From positions 1 to 63,588 of the forward strand of contig JSYX01000133.1 of the NCBI GenBank assembly GCA_000787465.1: DNA of 63,588 nucleotides. Direction: 5' to 3'. The notes beneath the pieces are model-generated. The model did not search any database. It was not told the DNA's origin and saw nothing but the letters and a program-made list of their open reading frames with translations. A program made the position numbers and the translations under genes. Below are positions 34,906 to 48,409 of the stretch, in pieces; within the stretch, counting starts at the first letter, position 1, and each line of letters starts with the position of its first letter. The stretch comes from Thermomucor indicae-seudaticae (taxonomy: Eukaryota > Mucoromycota > Mucoromycetes > Mucorales > Lichtheimiaceae).

Positions 34906-36502
34906 ATGCCGACTGCAACCCTCAATCCTCAAGAGCCTGCTATCTTGGCTGCTGACGCTGGCGGTGGCAGCTATATTCAGCAGGACTATACGAGTAGTTT
35001 TTCTTCAAAAGGCCACCATGTAGCACAACAACAACAACAACAACAGACTCCTTCTTCGCCATCTCTGGATACCCATTCGTTACCCAATCATCATTCCAAT
35101 CATTACTTCAGCAACGGAAAGCCACAGCTTTATAACCGATCCGGCAGTAATAGCAACCTTACAGAATCAATAGAGCCGCAACCGCCGTCCTTTCCGAAAC
35201 CAGCAGAAGCAAACGGTGGACTATTGTCGTTGTCCATCCTTGGTTCCGACGATAATGAGTTATCTACACGTCATGTCGAGTCGTCCAGCACGAACGCGCT
35301 CCAGAATCTATTAGAATACATCATACCGCGGCGCGCCCACTTTTCGCTATCGGATAACCTCAAATTTACACTCAATTGCTGCATGTGGTATTTCTCTTCG
35401 TCCCTGACGAACAATACCGGCAAACAGATCCTGAATGTTTTTCGATTCCCGGTCACCTTGACGTTTTTTCAGTTTGGATTGGTTGCCATGTGGTGCTATT
35501 CCGTGGCAACTTTGTTTGGCGTCACGCAGATCAGGAAACCTACTCGTCGGATTGCAGCTACCATGGCTCCGTTGGCAGGATTTTTGATTGTTGGGCATGT
35601 CTTTTCGAGTGTTTCCATTAGCAGGATCCCTGTGAGTTTGGTACACACAATCAAGGTGAGCTCGCTCGGCTGCTTGTTTGACTATAAAGGTGGCATTAAA
35701 CAATTGCACGCAGGCACTAGCACCACTTTTTACAGTCCTGTTTTATCGGTTCATCTTTGGTGTTCAATATACAGCCAAAGTCTACATTTCCCTGTTACCG
35801 TTGACGTTAGGCGTCATCCTGGCTTGCACGTTTACGTTCTCAAACAATCTGATTGGCTTGATATGCGCGTTCCTCTCCTGCCTCGTTTTCGTCACGCAAA
35901 ACATCTTTAGCAAAAAGCTGTTGTTCAAGGAAGCAAACATGGGGAAAGGCGATCCCAACAAGCTCGACAAGATGAACATGCTCTTTTACTCATCCATTCT
36001 ATCCTTTATCCTCATGTCACCTCTATGGCTATATTCAGACGGCATGCGGCTTCTATTTTTGGACGAAAGCAGCAGCGACAACATTTCAGACGTCAGCTCA
36101 GCACGGCTCATAGCGTATTTCCTGCTGAACGGCACGACTAACTTTGGTCAAAACTGGTTTGCGTTTACGACCCTGAGTATGACATCGCCTGTCACGTACT
36201 CGATCGCATCGCTCGTCAAGCGTATCTTTGTGATTGTGATGAGCATCATTTGGTTCGGCCAGCAAGTGTCGGTTGCCCAGTCGCTCGGTATCCTGTTGAC
36301 CTTTATAGGCTTGTGGATGTATCAAAGCGCAAAATTGGACGTTGAACGTGGAGAGATCAAGATACGTGAGAAGTCATTGGACGTCTTGCCTACTGCATCC
36401 AATGATTCAATGAACACTAATGACAACAGCACTGGCAAAAGTCTGTTTGGATCATGGATCAGCCAATGGAATGGCTCGTCCAGAGAAACAAAGATTCTGT
36501 AA
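34906..36502 (+). CDS. SLY41: SLY41-like triose-phosphate-translocator family transporter
   Basis: The TPT/EamA drug-metabolite transporter family includes yeast Sly41, an ER/Golgi protein (a multicopy suppressor of Ypt1 loss). Exons 34906-35655 and 35714-36502 give 512 residues. The first 130 residues are a low-complexity Gln/Ser/Asn region with a CAA-encoded poly-Gln tract. The membrane part shows LKFTLNCCMWYFSSSLTN, SVSISRIPVSLVHTIK and ALAPLFTVLFYRFIFGVQYT (the core TPT signature, split by the intron), then VYISLLPLTLGVILAC and a final span ending in GLWMYQSAK. About ten spans are expected. An ATG at 34906 is preceded by an in-frame GTG that is not used as a start in eukaryotes. The exact substrate is not known for this subgroup. 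Confidence 0.92.
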
Positions 36503-36717
36503 ATTTCCTTCTTGCTCTTCGTATGTAATATCGTTGTTGTTGTATTGACTTATTACTCGTACACATCTCAATGCTTCCCCATCTATTCGTTCTGCATTTT
36601 ATTTGCATCCTTTGCCTTTTAGACTGTCATTTAAAGAAAGAAACAAAAAGAAAGCTTCCTTTTTTCTGCACGATTAATACTTGCTGTCATTATCATTATC
36701 ATTATCAATGACTGATA

Positions 36718-37248
36718 TCATACAAGGCAAGCCGAGCAGTTGGGTGCAGCCCAGATGTAAATGTTGGCGACAATACAAAGAAGTAGCAGTGATGCCGCTT
36801 GAGCCAAGATAAGCCATTTGAACTTTGGATCTAGATCTCCAATATTCCACCACTTTATCTAAAGAATAAGCTTGCTGCTCAGTGGGCTATACCCCTATAT
36901 ACATCTTACTCTGCATATTCGTTTTCCCCTTTAGTCTTACCAGTTTACGGAGACATAACGTAAAAACGGAAACGCCGGCACCTATAGTCAAGTCGCTTAG
37001 CAAATAGATAAATTCTATATCTTTGAAATTGTTGTGTTTACCAAAGAGCAAATGGACGGGTGATGCACTGACACCTCGGATGACAGAACTTACTAAAGTG
37101 CAGACAACAGATCCCAGGACTAGGAATAAAACAGCATTGTTCACGAGTCGTTCCTAATGTTAAGTGAGTCACACACGAAGACTATTATTGTTCCCATGTC
37201 ACATACTTCTGATGTAGCGCCATCGAACAAAGGTGGATCGTACTCCAT
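36718..37248 (-). CDS. Unrecognised 131-residue membrane protein
   Basis: Three exons fit in phase: 37207-37248, 36941-37153 and 36718-36858, with GT-AG introns of 53 and 82 bp. The product starts MEYDPPLFDGATSEERLVNN, then has a membrane span (AVLFLVLGSVVCTLVSSVI), a loop, a second span (IYLLSDLTIGAGVSVFTLCL), a basic loop with KWWNIGDLDPKFKW and a third span (LILAQAASLLLLCIVANIYI) before a Cys-containing C-terminus. I do not recognise the family. The consistent phases and hydropathy make it likely to be real. Its 3' end faces the SLY41-like gene. Confidence 0.65.
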
Positions 37249-37701
37249 CAGTCAGAAAGCTGGCACAGACACATGGGGATACAAACAGGGCAGCTGTGTC
37301 GCTTAACTTTGTGACCCCGTGACAGGGACACGCATGTTCCTTCAGGCAGTGACCCGGTATCCGGATCACCCAGGCAGGAAAGGAAACTGCGGCTCAACTT
37401 GGTAAAAATGTCAATAAAACTTGTAAGAAAAAGATCACTTTTAAATCGTCCTATTTGATATGTGATTTGTTTGTCTCGGTTTAAGAAAGACTGTCGATCT
37501 TTTAATTTTTCCGGCTCCATTCATTGGAAATGGATACTATCCTTTCAGTTAAAAGCGCTGAAACAACCATCCACCAAACATCAACGATAAGGAGCCGTCT
37601 TTTATCCTTAATTACAACTATTAAGTCGAGTCCATGTCAATGATATATATACGCGACCTTTTTCCTGAGGAAAGAGACTACTCGTTTACGATCCAGGGAA
37701 G
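37249..37701. other. Divergent promoter region
   Basis: It lies between two outward-reading genes. A TATATATA run is present near 37644-37651, about 50 bp before the start at 37702. Minus-strand open frames here lack conserved content. Confidence 0.4.
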
Positions 37702-40215
37702 ATGTTGGACCAGTACTTCCTCTATCCACTTCTTCTGCTCGTCTTTTCTTGGCAACTGTTAACAACCCAAGCGTACGTTATTTTGAAATCATACGTCTCT
37801 TTCTTCATCAATCATTCTCTAACTTTTCTCCTTCCTGTATTAGGCTACCCACTCTGTCTATCGCGATACCAACTGTGCAACCAGCGAATCCTTTTACGCT
37901 ACTACCGAAAAGCTCTGACGGCGCTACTGGTTGGTTGTCCTTGCATCCGGAGCTTTGCAAGCCGACAGTTCCACTCACACGATGTGTTATTTTTCCTTCA
38001 GAAGACAGGGACATCCAACTACTCTACTATTGCCTAGCTTACCGCGAGTCTTCCTTTTGCAGCGACCTACTTGCTTTTATCCGTTATTACATTGACAATC
38101 AGCCTATTCAAAGCTCTGGAGAAAGAAACAAGCTCCTTGTGAACGCTGAACGTTGGGTATCGATCCCAGGGAATGCTCTCCATGCAAGTATTAGACCATC
38201 CCTCATTTTCTCTGTTTGAAGTTTACTTACCTATCTGCTTCTTTCTTTCCAATTGCAGGTTCCTACACTGAAGGCTCGAGCGGATGACCAAGGAAGCACT
38301 ATTACTGCTACATTAGTGGTAAGTCACTCTGAAGCTCAGATCAAACAAGTCAATACACACTCATGTGTCTCACTATAGACTTCTGCTGATGGAAATGGCC
38401 AAGAAATTCTGTATAACGGTGTCAGTTTTTGTCCTTGCAACGCTGCTACACCGTCAACGTGTTCTGCTGCCACTGTAACGGCAACTGTCGCAAGCTGCAC
38501 TTCTGATCCCCCGACAGTTGACGTCTGCGCCTCGTCGAATACACCATTCTCTACGTCAAACACGCCCAGCTACTCGTCAAGTTTTCCTGCGGTTGTCCCT
38601 ACTAGCAGCATTGTATCACCATCGTCGCTTGCTTTTACGTCGGATACCCCAAGCACGTCGGCTGACGCACCCTCGTCTACTGCCGATGCATCGTCAACCA
38701 TGTCGGTGTCCCAAACACCGTCGCCTTCTGGTCCCTTGCCCTCTTCTTCGGGTACGCCATCCATGGCCAGTCCAAGCGGCCCAAGCTCTTCCGATGTCAC
38801 TCCAGCTCAGTCTAGCAGCTCGGTCACTAGCTTTTCTACATCTGGGCAAACTCCTTCAGACGACACACCTTCTACCAGTTTGCCCATGACGTCCTCAGGT
38901 CCTTCTGCCAGCACGCCATCCAATGTACCGACGTCTGACCGTCCCTCTAGTAGTATTTCAAGCACTATAGCAAGCCCATCAAGCACTCTTGTTAGTCCGA
39001 CCACGGTATCGTCCAGGTCATCTACATCGCTCGTACTTTTGCCTACGTCCTCAGACCTGCTATCCAGTGGCACGCCATCGTCAATCATGAGTACCCCGAG
39101 CGGCACACCTGGTCCATCGCCTAGCGCTACCATCCTGACTTTTACTTATCCATCTGGTACACTGACGGTGACCAATCCCGATGTTAATATCTGGGGAAGT
39201 CTGTCCTTCGGTGCATCTCCCGGTGCAGATTTCAATATCAACTTTAGCCAAGGAGTTACCGAGATCGTTACGTCTCCAACTAGCAGCCATTATTCGACTT
39301 CAACTCCTACCACGGATCAGCGTCAACCGACGCCAACTGCAACCACGGATCACCATCAACCAACTCCAACTGTGACCACGGATCAGCACCGTCCGACCAC
39401 AATAGACCGTGTGACCAGCCAGACAGCAACAACGACAACCAAAGATGACCAACCTGGAACCACGAACCATCATTACAAGACCACTACCACCACCGAACAT
39501 CCAACCGCAACCACTAAAACAGACCGTCATCCCAATACAAGCAGTGAGTCCACCACCACTACTACGGAAGAAAGACACACACCAACGAGAACTAAAACAA
39601 CGCCGCCCGTAAGTTCATGCCAGCTTGCTTCTTTCCTTCTTTTCAAAAGTTGTCTAACAGACATGGCGGTGATATTTTTGTAGGCACCCACTTACTGCTA
39701 TCAGATGCCAGAAGCTGGTCCCGTCAAATGTATCACGGTCATAGAAACACCGACACCTACGCCAGATCATTACGAAGAAGAGGAAGAAGATTGTGAGACG
39801 GATGACTGGGGACACGTAAGCCCTTCAAACTTCTCGCTATCTTGTTCCCGGAAACTTACTATCTTTTGCGTGATAGACTGTGTATGCTGGAGATAGCGAC
39901 ATTGCCGAGCATGAATATCATTGGGCTGACAAGAAGAAGCATAAATGGAAGTGGGAGCACCACGAGAACAACAAGCATTGGGACAAGTGGGAAGACGGAG
40001 ACGACGACGACGAAGATGAAGAAGAAGAGGAAACGTCCGGAAAAAAACATTGGAGCAAAGGTGAAAAAGAATGGAAGAAGAAGGGCCATAAATGGGACAA
40101 GGAAGAAGACGACGATGACTATGACGACGATTATGATGAAGAAGAAGAAGATGACGAGGATGATGGCTATGAAGACCACCATTGGCACAAATGGGACAAG
40201 AATGGCTTCTGGTAG
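37702..40215 (+). CDS. Secreted Ser/Thr-rich protein with a highly charged His/Trp tail
   Basis: Six exons keep phase: 37702-37772, 37844-38183, 38259-38318, 38379-39608, 39684-39815, 39877-40215, giving 723 residues. The second intron begins with GC (GCAAGT) rather than GT. A signal peptide (LLLLVFSWQLLTTQA) is followed by a Cys-containing globular part (about 25-200, with SDLLAFIRYYIDNQPIQSSG and FCPCNAATPSTC). Next is about 350 residues of Ser/Thr/Pro typical of O-mannosylated wall proteins, including TTD..QPTPT repeats near 39310-39400. A short Cys segment (APTYCYQ..CITV..CETDDW) leads to an extraordinary 112-residue tail in which blocks of D/E alternate with blocks rich in K, H and W. 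No GPI signal is seen. It is probably extracellular or in the wall; metal or polyelectrolyte binding by the tail is a guess. I recognise no family. Confidence 0.8.
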
Positions 40216-40290
40216 CGAACTATGTCCACCGTACCGTCCCCCTCCACCCTTTTGCCTTTTCTTTAGCTTTATTATTATTGTTGATATAAT

Positions 40291-42612
<2,322 letters not shown>

Positions 42613-42793
42613 ATAAGCGTTTTTCAATAACGTTCTCAATCTTTTGGAAGACGAACAGCACGTCAAGCACTTTGTTTTCATAACTCATGCGGGGAAACGA
42701 ATATGTCTGATTGCGAGCCAGCCAAAAAAAAAAAAAATTCGGGGAACGGAGGAAGGTCTGTCAACCTTCGGGCCTCTTTCCGCGCAAAATAAA

Positions 42794-43425
42794 ATGTCGA
42801 TGCTTGGAGGTGGCGCACCCATGGGTAGCAACATGCCTGCCGGCATGTCCGAGCAAGAGCAACGCCAAATTCGAATGATACAAAGCGCCATGGAGTCTTG
42901 CCCAGTGAAAACAGCCATGGCGGGTGCTGCAGGTTGGTTCTTCGCAAAGACAACAACAAAAAACCAGTAAGTTGTTAAAGAAGTGTAACATGAAGCCTCT
43001 CTTTGACAGGTTTTGCCATGGGTGCTGCATTCGGTCTCTTCATGTCTTCTTTTGAATTTTCAGGACCTACGATGGATCCTAAATTATTGGAACAAAGTAC
43101 GAAACAGCAAATGAAGGTGATTCTAAAAGACATGGGCAACCGATCATGGTCCATGGCCAAGAACTTTGCTGTCGTTGGTGCGATCTATTCAGGAACCGAG
43201 TGCTGTATAGAATCTGTGAGTTCTATTGGACATTGGTAACAAAAGAAGAAGATCTAATGCATTAGGAAGTATCGTGCAAAAAATGATCTCGCCAACAGTG
43301 TTGCAGCAGGATGTTTTACAGGAGGCGTGCTGGCTGCCAGGGCGGGTCCTCAAGCAGCTGCTTTTGGTTGCGCTGGATTTGCAGCTTTCAGCGCAGCTAT
43401 CGATTACTACATGAGGAGCGACTGA
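42794..43425 (+). CDS. TIM22: Mitochondrial inner-membrane translocase subunit TIM22
   Basis: Tim22 is the channel of the carrier translocase and inserts multispanning carriers into the inner membrane. Exons 42794-42932, 43010-43215 and 43270-43425 give 166 residues, the usual size. Landmarks are [20 protein letters not shown] with the conserved Cys, [16 protein letters not shown], the loop [20 protein letters not shown] with GTECCIES, then [20 protein letters not shown] and the last span ending in YYMRSD. The Tim17/22/23 fold has four membrane spans and the pattern here matches. The third exon uses the acceptor at GGAAG (43268-43269), the only one that restores YRAKND. Confidence 0.95.
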
Positions 43426-43857
43426 TATCTCAAAACCGATACACCATAATGTTGATAATAGACCTTTACTGTACCGCAATCAGACAAAACACGTAGAAGC
43501 AAAAGCATATGACTAGCATTCAATCTGTACATCAAAGAAGAAGAAAGACGACAATGTTCCCTGTCCCTGTCTTCCCTTTAAATCATCCTCGTATTACCTG
43601 CTTGGCACTGCCCGTCCGGCAAACTTTTAAATGTTCGCTTAAGACCTTGCATTCTTCCAACCGACAGATCACTTCTCTACCATTGGAGCGATATGATTCA
43701 ATTGTTTCTGATGCTACTTCGCCTTGCTGTATCCGACATCAGGCTCTAGAGAAAGGCCGGAACAGGGAGACAACTAATTCCTTAACTTGACATGCGTACT
43801 TACTGTCCCAGAAGTCTTTGCGACCAACTTCGTTCTTTTCCTTTAATAACAAATCCG

Positions 43858-44406
43858 TTAGCGAATGTCCGAAACAAATATACATACCAACTTGTTGGTG
43901 CATAGACATGAAGGCAAGCAAAAGAAGATTACAAGCATATTGGCGCAGATCGTCATGATCAGAATTAATGTCCACAGTCCGCATAGCAGAAACGGGATGT
44001 TTAGTTTTAACGTGTGTGGAGGTGGTTCGTGCTCCATCTGTTCCCGCTCTACCATTTCCCTCCGATTAGAGCATTCGGCTTCTTTCGCTATTTTTTTCTG
44101 CAGTGATTGGATTGCCGTGCCTTTTTCATGCAGCTCCTTTTGTTGTAGCTTGAGACTTTCCGTCAGCAACGAGGAAATCTCCTTCTGTTCAAGGCTCGGC
44201 GTTGGGAGGGGATAATTGGGACGGGATTCGGGAAGAGCCTCGAACTTATTCAATACTTCATTGAATCGGTGCTCAAGCTGCTTAATAATGGCAGGCTTCT
44301 CTTTATCTGTCTGCTGCAGCTTCTCTAGAGCATCTTGCATGTCTTTCATCTGGTGGCGTTGGGTTGAGGGGTATGTCTCCAATGGGTGCGGGTTTGCGGG
44401 CAGCAC
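43858..44406 (-). CDS. Coiled-coil protein with a C-terminal membrane segment, unrecognised
   Basis: The open frame begins without an ATG. An in-frame ATG at 44349 (MKDMQDALEKLQQ) is the best internal start, though an upstream exon is possible because an ATG-led stretch lies at about 44450. The protein has a long heptad-rich coiled coil, a Pro-rich break (PNYPLPTPS), more coiled coil, then a strongly hydrophobic segment (IPFLLCGLWTLILIMTICAN) close to the C-terminus, as in tail-anchored proteins. A GTATGT donor follows NKL near the end, so the last residues may differ. Family unknown; an organelle tether or SNARE-like role is only a guess. Confidence 0.5.
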   Translation of the reverse strand: MLPANPHPLETYPSTQRHQMKDMQDALEKLQQTDKEKPAIIKQLEHRFNEVLNKFEALPESRPNYPLPTPSLEQKEISSLLTESLKLQQKELHEKGTAIQSLQKKIAKEAECSNRREMVEREQMEHEPPPHTLKLNIPFLLCGLWTLILIMTICANMLVIFFCLPSCLCTNKLVCIFVSDIR

Positions 44407-45281
44407 AGGTGCTGGCGCTTGCGCGCGACGTTAAGACCGCCTTTTTCGAGACTGTCATAGTCTAACAAAAGGTGCGTTAAAGTGAAAAAGAAGCAAAAAA
44501 GAAAAGGGAAAACGGTCCCATATTTATTTGAAACGAAAGAGATTTCCGATTTGGTAAACCAATTATGCAGATCCAGACTCCTGTTATGGCACCATCGACA
44601 AACTTTATGCTACGTACTTAAAACAGCAAGTCGCCTTTCTAACAGTAAACAAGGTTCATTATGACTCAACTTCTATCATTCAACATGAACAACAGGCTAC
44701 GTCACTATATCCTACATGGATAGTTTGGCCCACACCGACAGTGACATCATGAGAAATTTTTGTGACACTACCGTGATGGTCGACCTTTCCCTCTGATTGG
44801 CTACCAACCTTCCCCTATTCATGTGCCTTATGCAGCTAATATTCACATTGCACCAATCAAAAAAATCAATCACACCTGCTTCCCATACGCACATAGCACG
44901 CGCCACTCTATTACTTCATGGATATGAGGTCCATCGTTGACTTTGATTGCCTGGACTTTAATTGCTTGACATGATCATGTCTTAAAGTGTTTCAGAACAA
45001 CCGTATTTGAGCTGGGAACCACCAGAGCAGATCGCGATGATGATAGTGACAGCAACAAAAACATTAGAGAGATTTGGCTAAATTGTCCAAAAACAATGAA
45101 GGACATGCTTTTGCTGCTTTCGCAGTCATCGCCTAACCAAATACGAAAAATATCGACAAGTGCATTCGCTATCGCGGGTAACGTCCTACATCCTCCCTAA
45201 AACAACTTCACTTCTGACATTTTACACATGGGGGTCTCAAAATTAACCAACTGAGCATGACAACCACAAAAGGCTATCCCT

Positions 45282-45490
45282 GGACCTAGGTCTCGATTTT
45301 AGGTACCTAAAAACTCTTTAAAAAAGTGCTTTAGCACTGAAGTTTTACGGAGTTATTAAGCACTTAAACTCGGATTTTAGGTGCTTAAAAGAAGATTTTT
45401 AGGTTCCTAAAGGCTCGCTAATAGGGACCTAAAACCCAGGCTTTAAGGACTTTCTGAACAATAACTTCCGTTTAGGTCCTTAAAACCTCT
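45282..45490. repeat. Cluster of palindromic TTTTAGG..CCTAAAA motifs
   Basis: A perfect 16-bp palindrome TTTTAGGTACCTAAAA lies at 45297-45312. Close relatives follow at 45375-45390 (TTTTAGGTGCTTAAAA), 45397-45412 (TTTTAGGTTCCTAAAG), a half-site GGGACCTAAAAC near 45424, and TTTAGGTCCTTAAAAC near 45471-45486. CCTAGG near 45285 and the inverted pair AGTGC..GCACT near 45326 are in the same block. A further variant, TTTTAGATCTTTAAAA, sits near 46500. Confidence 0.75.
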
Positions 45491-46715
45491 AGAATTAGCC
45501 AATAGCTGTCCATAACAGGTCTCGTAGAAAAGCCAATCATTACTTGGATATATCATCCAATCACATTCTCAGCCGTTTTTATGCTCGAATTCATTGAAAC
45601 TTCGACAGATCAAAAAAAAATCGTACGGTTGCGCAATACATGCAAGAATTCATTAATTAGTTAATTCAGAGCGTATTTCAATGAGTAAATAAGTAGTTTT
45701 ATTTCTTACGATAATGTAGACTCCACGGAAAGAGAGCGGACGAACTTATTCCAATATCTGTTTCTAATATCTCTATTTCTGATATCGTGAAGGCCTACAC
45801 GAAATGATGATAGAGAAGTCAAAATTATTATGGGATACTTATCTGGACTTCACTTGATGCTTGCATGAGTCTCGGACCGTTTGCTTGAGCATTACGAAAC
45901 CCCAGAGAAGACTGATGGGGACCTGTTAGTTGATAGTATCGGATTACATTGGAATCCGGAAAGACTTACGTGCAAATCATATCGCTGGCAGAAGCAACGA
46001 GACCGTGGAAGCAAACGCGGAAGCGAACTCGCCAGTTCTATATTGTTAAGAGAAGCGGATATCAGAGCTATGTGACAAGAACAACTACCCAATACCTTAG
46101 AACATTGATCCTGAAGAATAAAACCAGAATGAGAGCTTCTGCAGTGGATTTCACGCTGATGCATGGAAAGAACAAGCCAGTTGTTCCTCCTTTTTGAGTC
46201 TGAACTCTTGGTGAAAGGAGTCAAGAAAAGGATATTCCTGATGCACTACCATGGGAGCAAATGTACCACTACGAAAAATTTTTGCAACATCCTGGCAGCG
46301 AAACCAGGTGAAAATATTTTCTTTCGAAGTGTGAGCGGCGCTTACACAGCCGGCAGAAAATTAAAGCGGAATGTGTGGAAATGTGGTTCCAATTTTTTCA
46401 TAGTGTACAGGCAACTCTGCAGCCTGCTGTATCCGCTACTTAAATTAAGACTTGTCTTGATCATCTCAGTTAGATTTTCCCAAGTCTTTGAAACCTCAAA
46501 ATTTTAGATCTTTAAAACTCCTTAAAACCATACTTGATGCGGTGTAATATCCCTGTGTACCCACTCCAACTAACCTTGATGCAGAAGTTGGAGTATACTA
46601 TTTGCGGATATAACGTGTTGGATTGCGTCAATACATCCCTCGCGGAATATGCGCGGTATGTTCTTCGCCAAGGAATAGTTTAATGTTGCGGGTGACTGGG
46701 TTTCTACCCGAAACA

Positions 46716-46724
46716 TATAAAAGG
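46716..46724 (+). promoter_or_regulatory. TATA box of the PAK-family gene
   Basis: TATAAAAGG lies about 63 bp upstream of the ATG at 46787, a good spacing for a fungal TATA promoter. Confidence 0.5.
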
Positions 46725-46786
46725 GAGGGAGCACATCTCCTCACATCAGCTATATTCCTTGGTTACCTCATTCCACAGTAATTACT

Positions 46787-48409
46787 ATGGCTAACAGCTC
46801 TGTCATCGCGATTCCTGCTTCATCTTCATGTGCACCGTCCGGTCCACACGGCACTAATTTTAAGGGCGTTGTTGATAAAATGGTTGGGATACTTAGAGGT
46901 AGGCAAAATCTTCGCAGTGTTGAGAAGTTCCAATTATCTAACTGTTTTCTGTTCATTTAAAGCTTTCAACAAGCACACCTGGGACCAAAAGAGGAAAATA
47001 TCAGGTCCATTAAATACAAAGCACGTGACACATGTTAGCCCTGATCCGACAACTGGTCAATTTCTTGGATTGCCATACGAATGGCAAGTCCATTTCGAAC
47101 AAAGCGCTGTTTCGACCAACGAACGAACAATCCCGCCGCTTTCGCGCTTATCTGGCATGTCTATCTTTCCTGCCCGGTCCACTGATACCTCCGACGCGAA
47201 ATCTATCTCCAGCGACGACTACGGGAGTGTCAGCGTTGGAAGCGGCTACCAGCGCAGAATGAAGCATACTTGAATGCTTGAAATATTGAAGGACATATGC
47301 AGAGAAGAGGACCCCACCACAGTTTACAGCAATATGACCATGAGTGGACAAGGGTAATCTATTTATCCGTCTGAAAAGGATTGAAGGGCTATTGATTGCT
47401 TGATTGATTAGGTCATTTGGAGTTGTTTTTACGGCGCGTTTCGAAGGTCAACCATTTCCAGTATCAATCAAGCGAGTAGATTTGAAACGGCAGCCGAAGC
47501 AGGAATTAATCATCAACGAAATTATGGCCATGAAGGAATTACGTCGCAAGAACATTGTGACCTATATCTCCTCGTACATTTGGAAAGAAGATCTGTCGGT
47601 CATTATGGAATATATGGACGGCGGATGTCTGACAGACATTATTATGTACGGTCTCATGCAGGATAAGCATATTGCTGTGGTGTGCAAGGAAGCCGTGGCT
47701 GGTCTTTGCTATTTGCATGCGAACGGTATAATCCACCGCGATATCAAAGCAGACAATATACTTCTAAACATGAATGGAAATGTCAAAATCGGTAAGTACC
47801 TTGTGTGAAGAGGCAATATGGAAGGAAAAAAGTTAAAACTTACTCAGATATTTTTTCTCTGTAGCTGATTTTGGTCTATGCGCTCGTTTTTATGATATAA
47901 ACTCGAAGCGTAATACTGTGGTTGGTACACCTTGTTGGGTACGTAACGACTGCAAAGCGACGAAGTTGCGAATGACTTGGGAAACTCACGTTTATTTGAT
48001 GTTGTTGCGCCGACACTAGATGGCTCCCGAAATTGTGACATGGAAGGGATACGGACCAAAGGTCGATGTCTGGAGCTTGGGAATTGTTACCATCGAAATG
48101 CTTGAAGGTGAACCTCCGTACCTGGATGAGAAGCCGACGCGGATGCTTCAACTGATAGCCACCAATGGAACGCCAACGTTACGAGAGCCAGAGCTTATAA
48201 AACCAGTTTTCTGAGATTTCTTGTATAAATGTCTCTCGGTAAACGTTGACGAACGGCCGACGGCGACTGAACTTCTCCAGCATCCATTTATGAATCGTGC
48301 TGGGCAAGTTTCCTCTCTCGCCTCGCTCATCCGGCGGGCGGTGGCGAAACAAGGGGAATTTTTTTCCGTAGCTCTTTTTTTTGCAATAAACATTATTAAT
48401 TTGCTTTAA
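46787..48409 (+). pseudogene. PAK/Ste20-family protein kinase with two in-frame TGA codons
   Basis: PAK kinases are effectors of Cdc42/Rac that control polarity and MAPK signalling. Five exons keep phase: 46787-46898, 46963-47353, 47412-47791, 47865-47938, 48020-48409. A CRIB motif (ISGPLNTKHVTHVSPD) binds the GTPase. The kinase domain has a Gly loop (GQGSFGVVF), VSIKR with the ATP lysine, HRDIKADN, ADFGL, VGTPCWMAPE and DVWSLGI, so catalytic residues are intact. But TGA at 47271-47273 separates RMKHT from MLEILKDICREEDP, and TGA at 48212-48214 separates KPVF from DFLYKCL. Reading frame and homology continue across both. In relatives the second site is Arg (FRDFL), so CGA to TGA is the simplest change. 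As it stands the gene would give only the CRIB part. A PH domain is absent, so it is not Cla4-like. Confidence 0.85.

Larger units (their letters stand above)
44407..46786. other. 2.4-kb gene-poor AT-rich region with palindromic motifs
   Basis: No protein family is recognised. Overlapping open stretches at 45881-46507 (plus) are Lys/Arg/Thr-rich and lack a usable start or motif. The notable content is the palindromic cluster listed separately and one further related motif near 46500. The right end is the promoter of the kinase gene. Confidence 0.5.

Noticed and set aside
39859..40188. Long hydrophobic minus-strand open frame opposite the charged tail
   Set aside because: It is the mirror of the GAA/GAC/GAT-rich plus strand: acidic codons read in reverse give Phe/Ile/Val. 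No start context or splice support.
46787..48409. TGA read as an amino acid (genetic code change or selenocysteine) in the kinase gene
   Set aside because: TIM22 and the alpha-amylase in the same window end at TGA exactly where their families end, and no selenocysteine context is known for PAK kinases.
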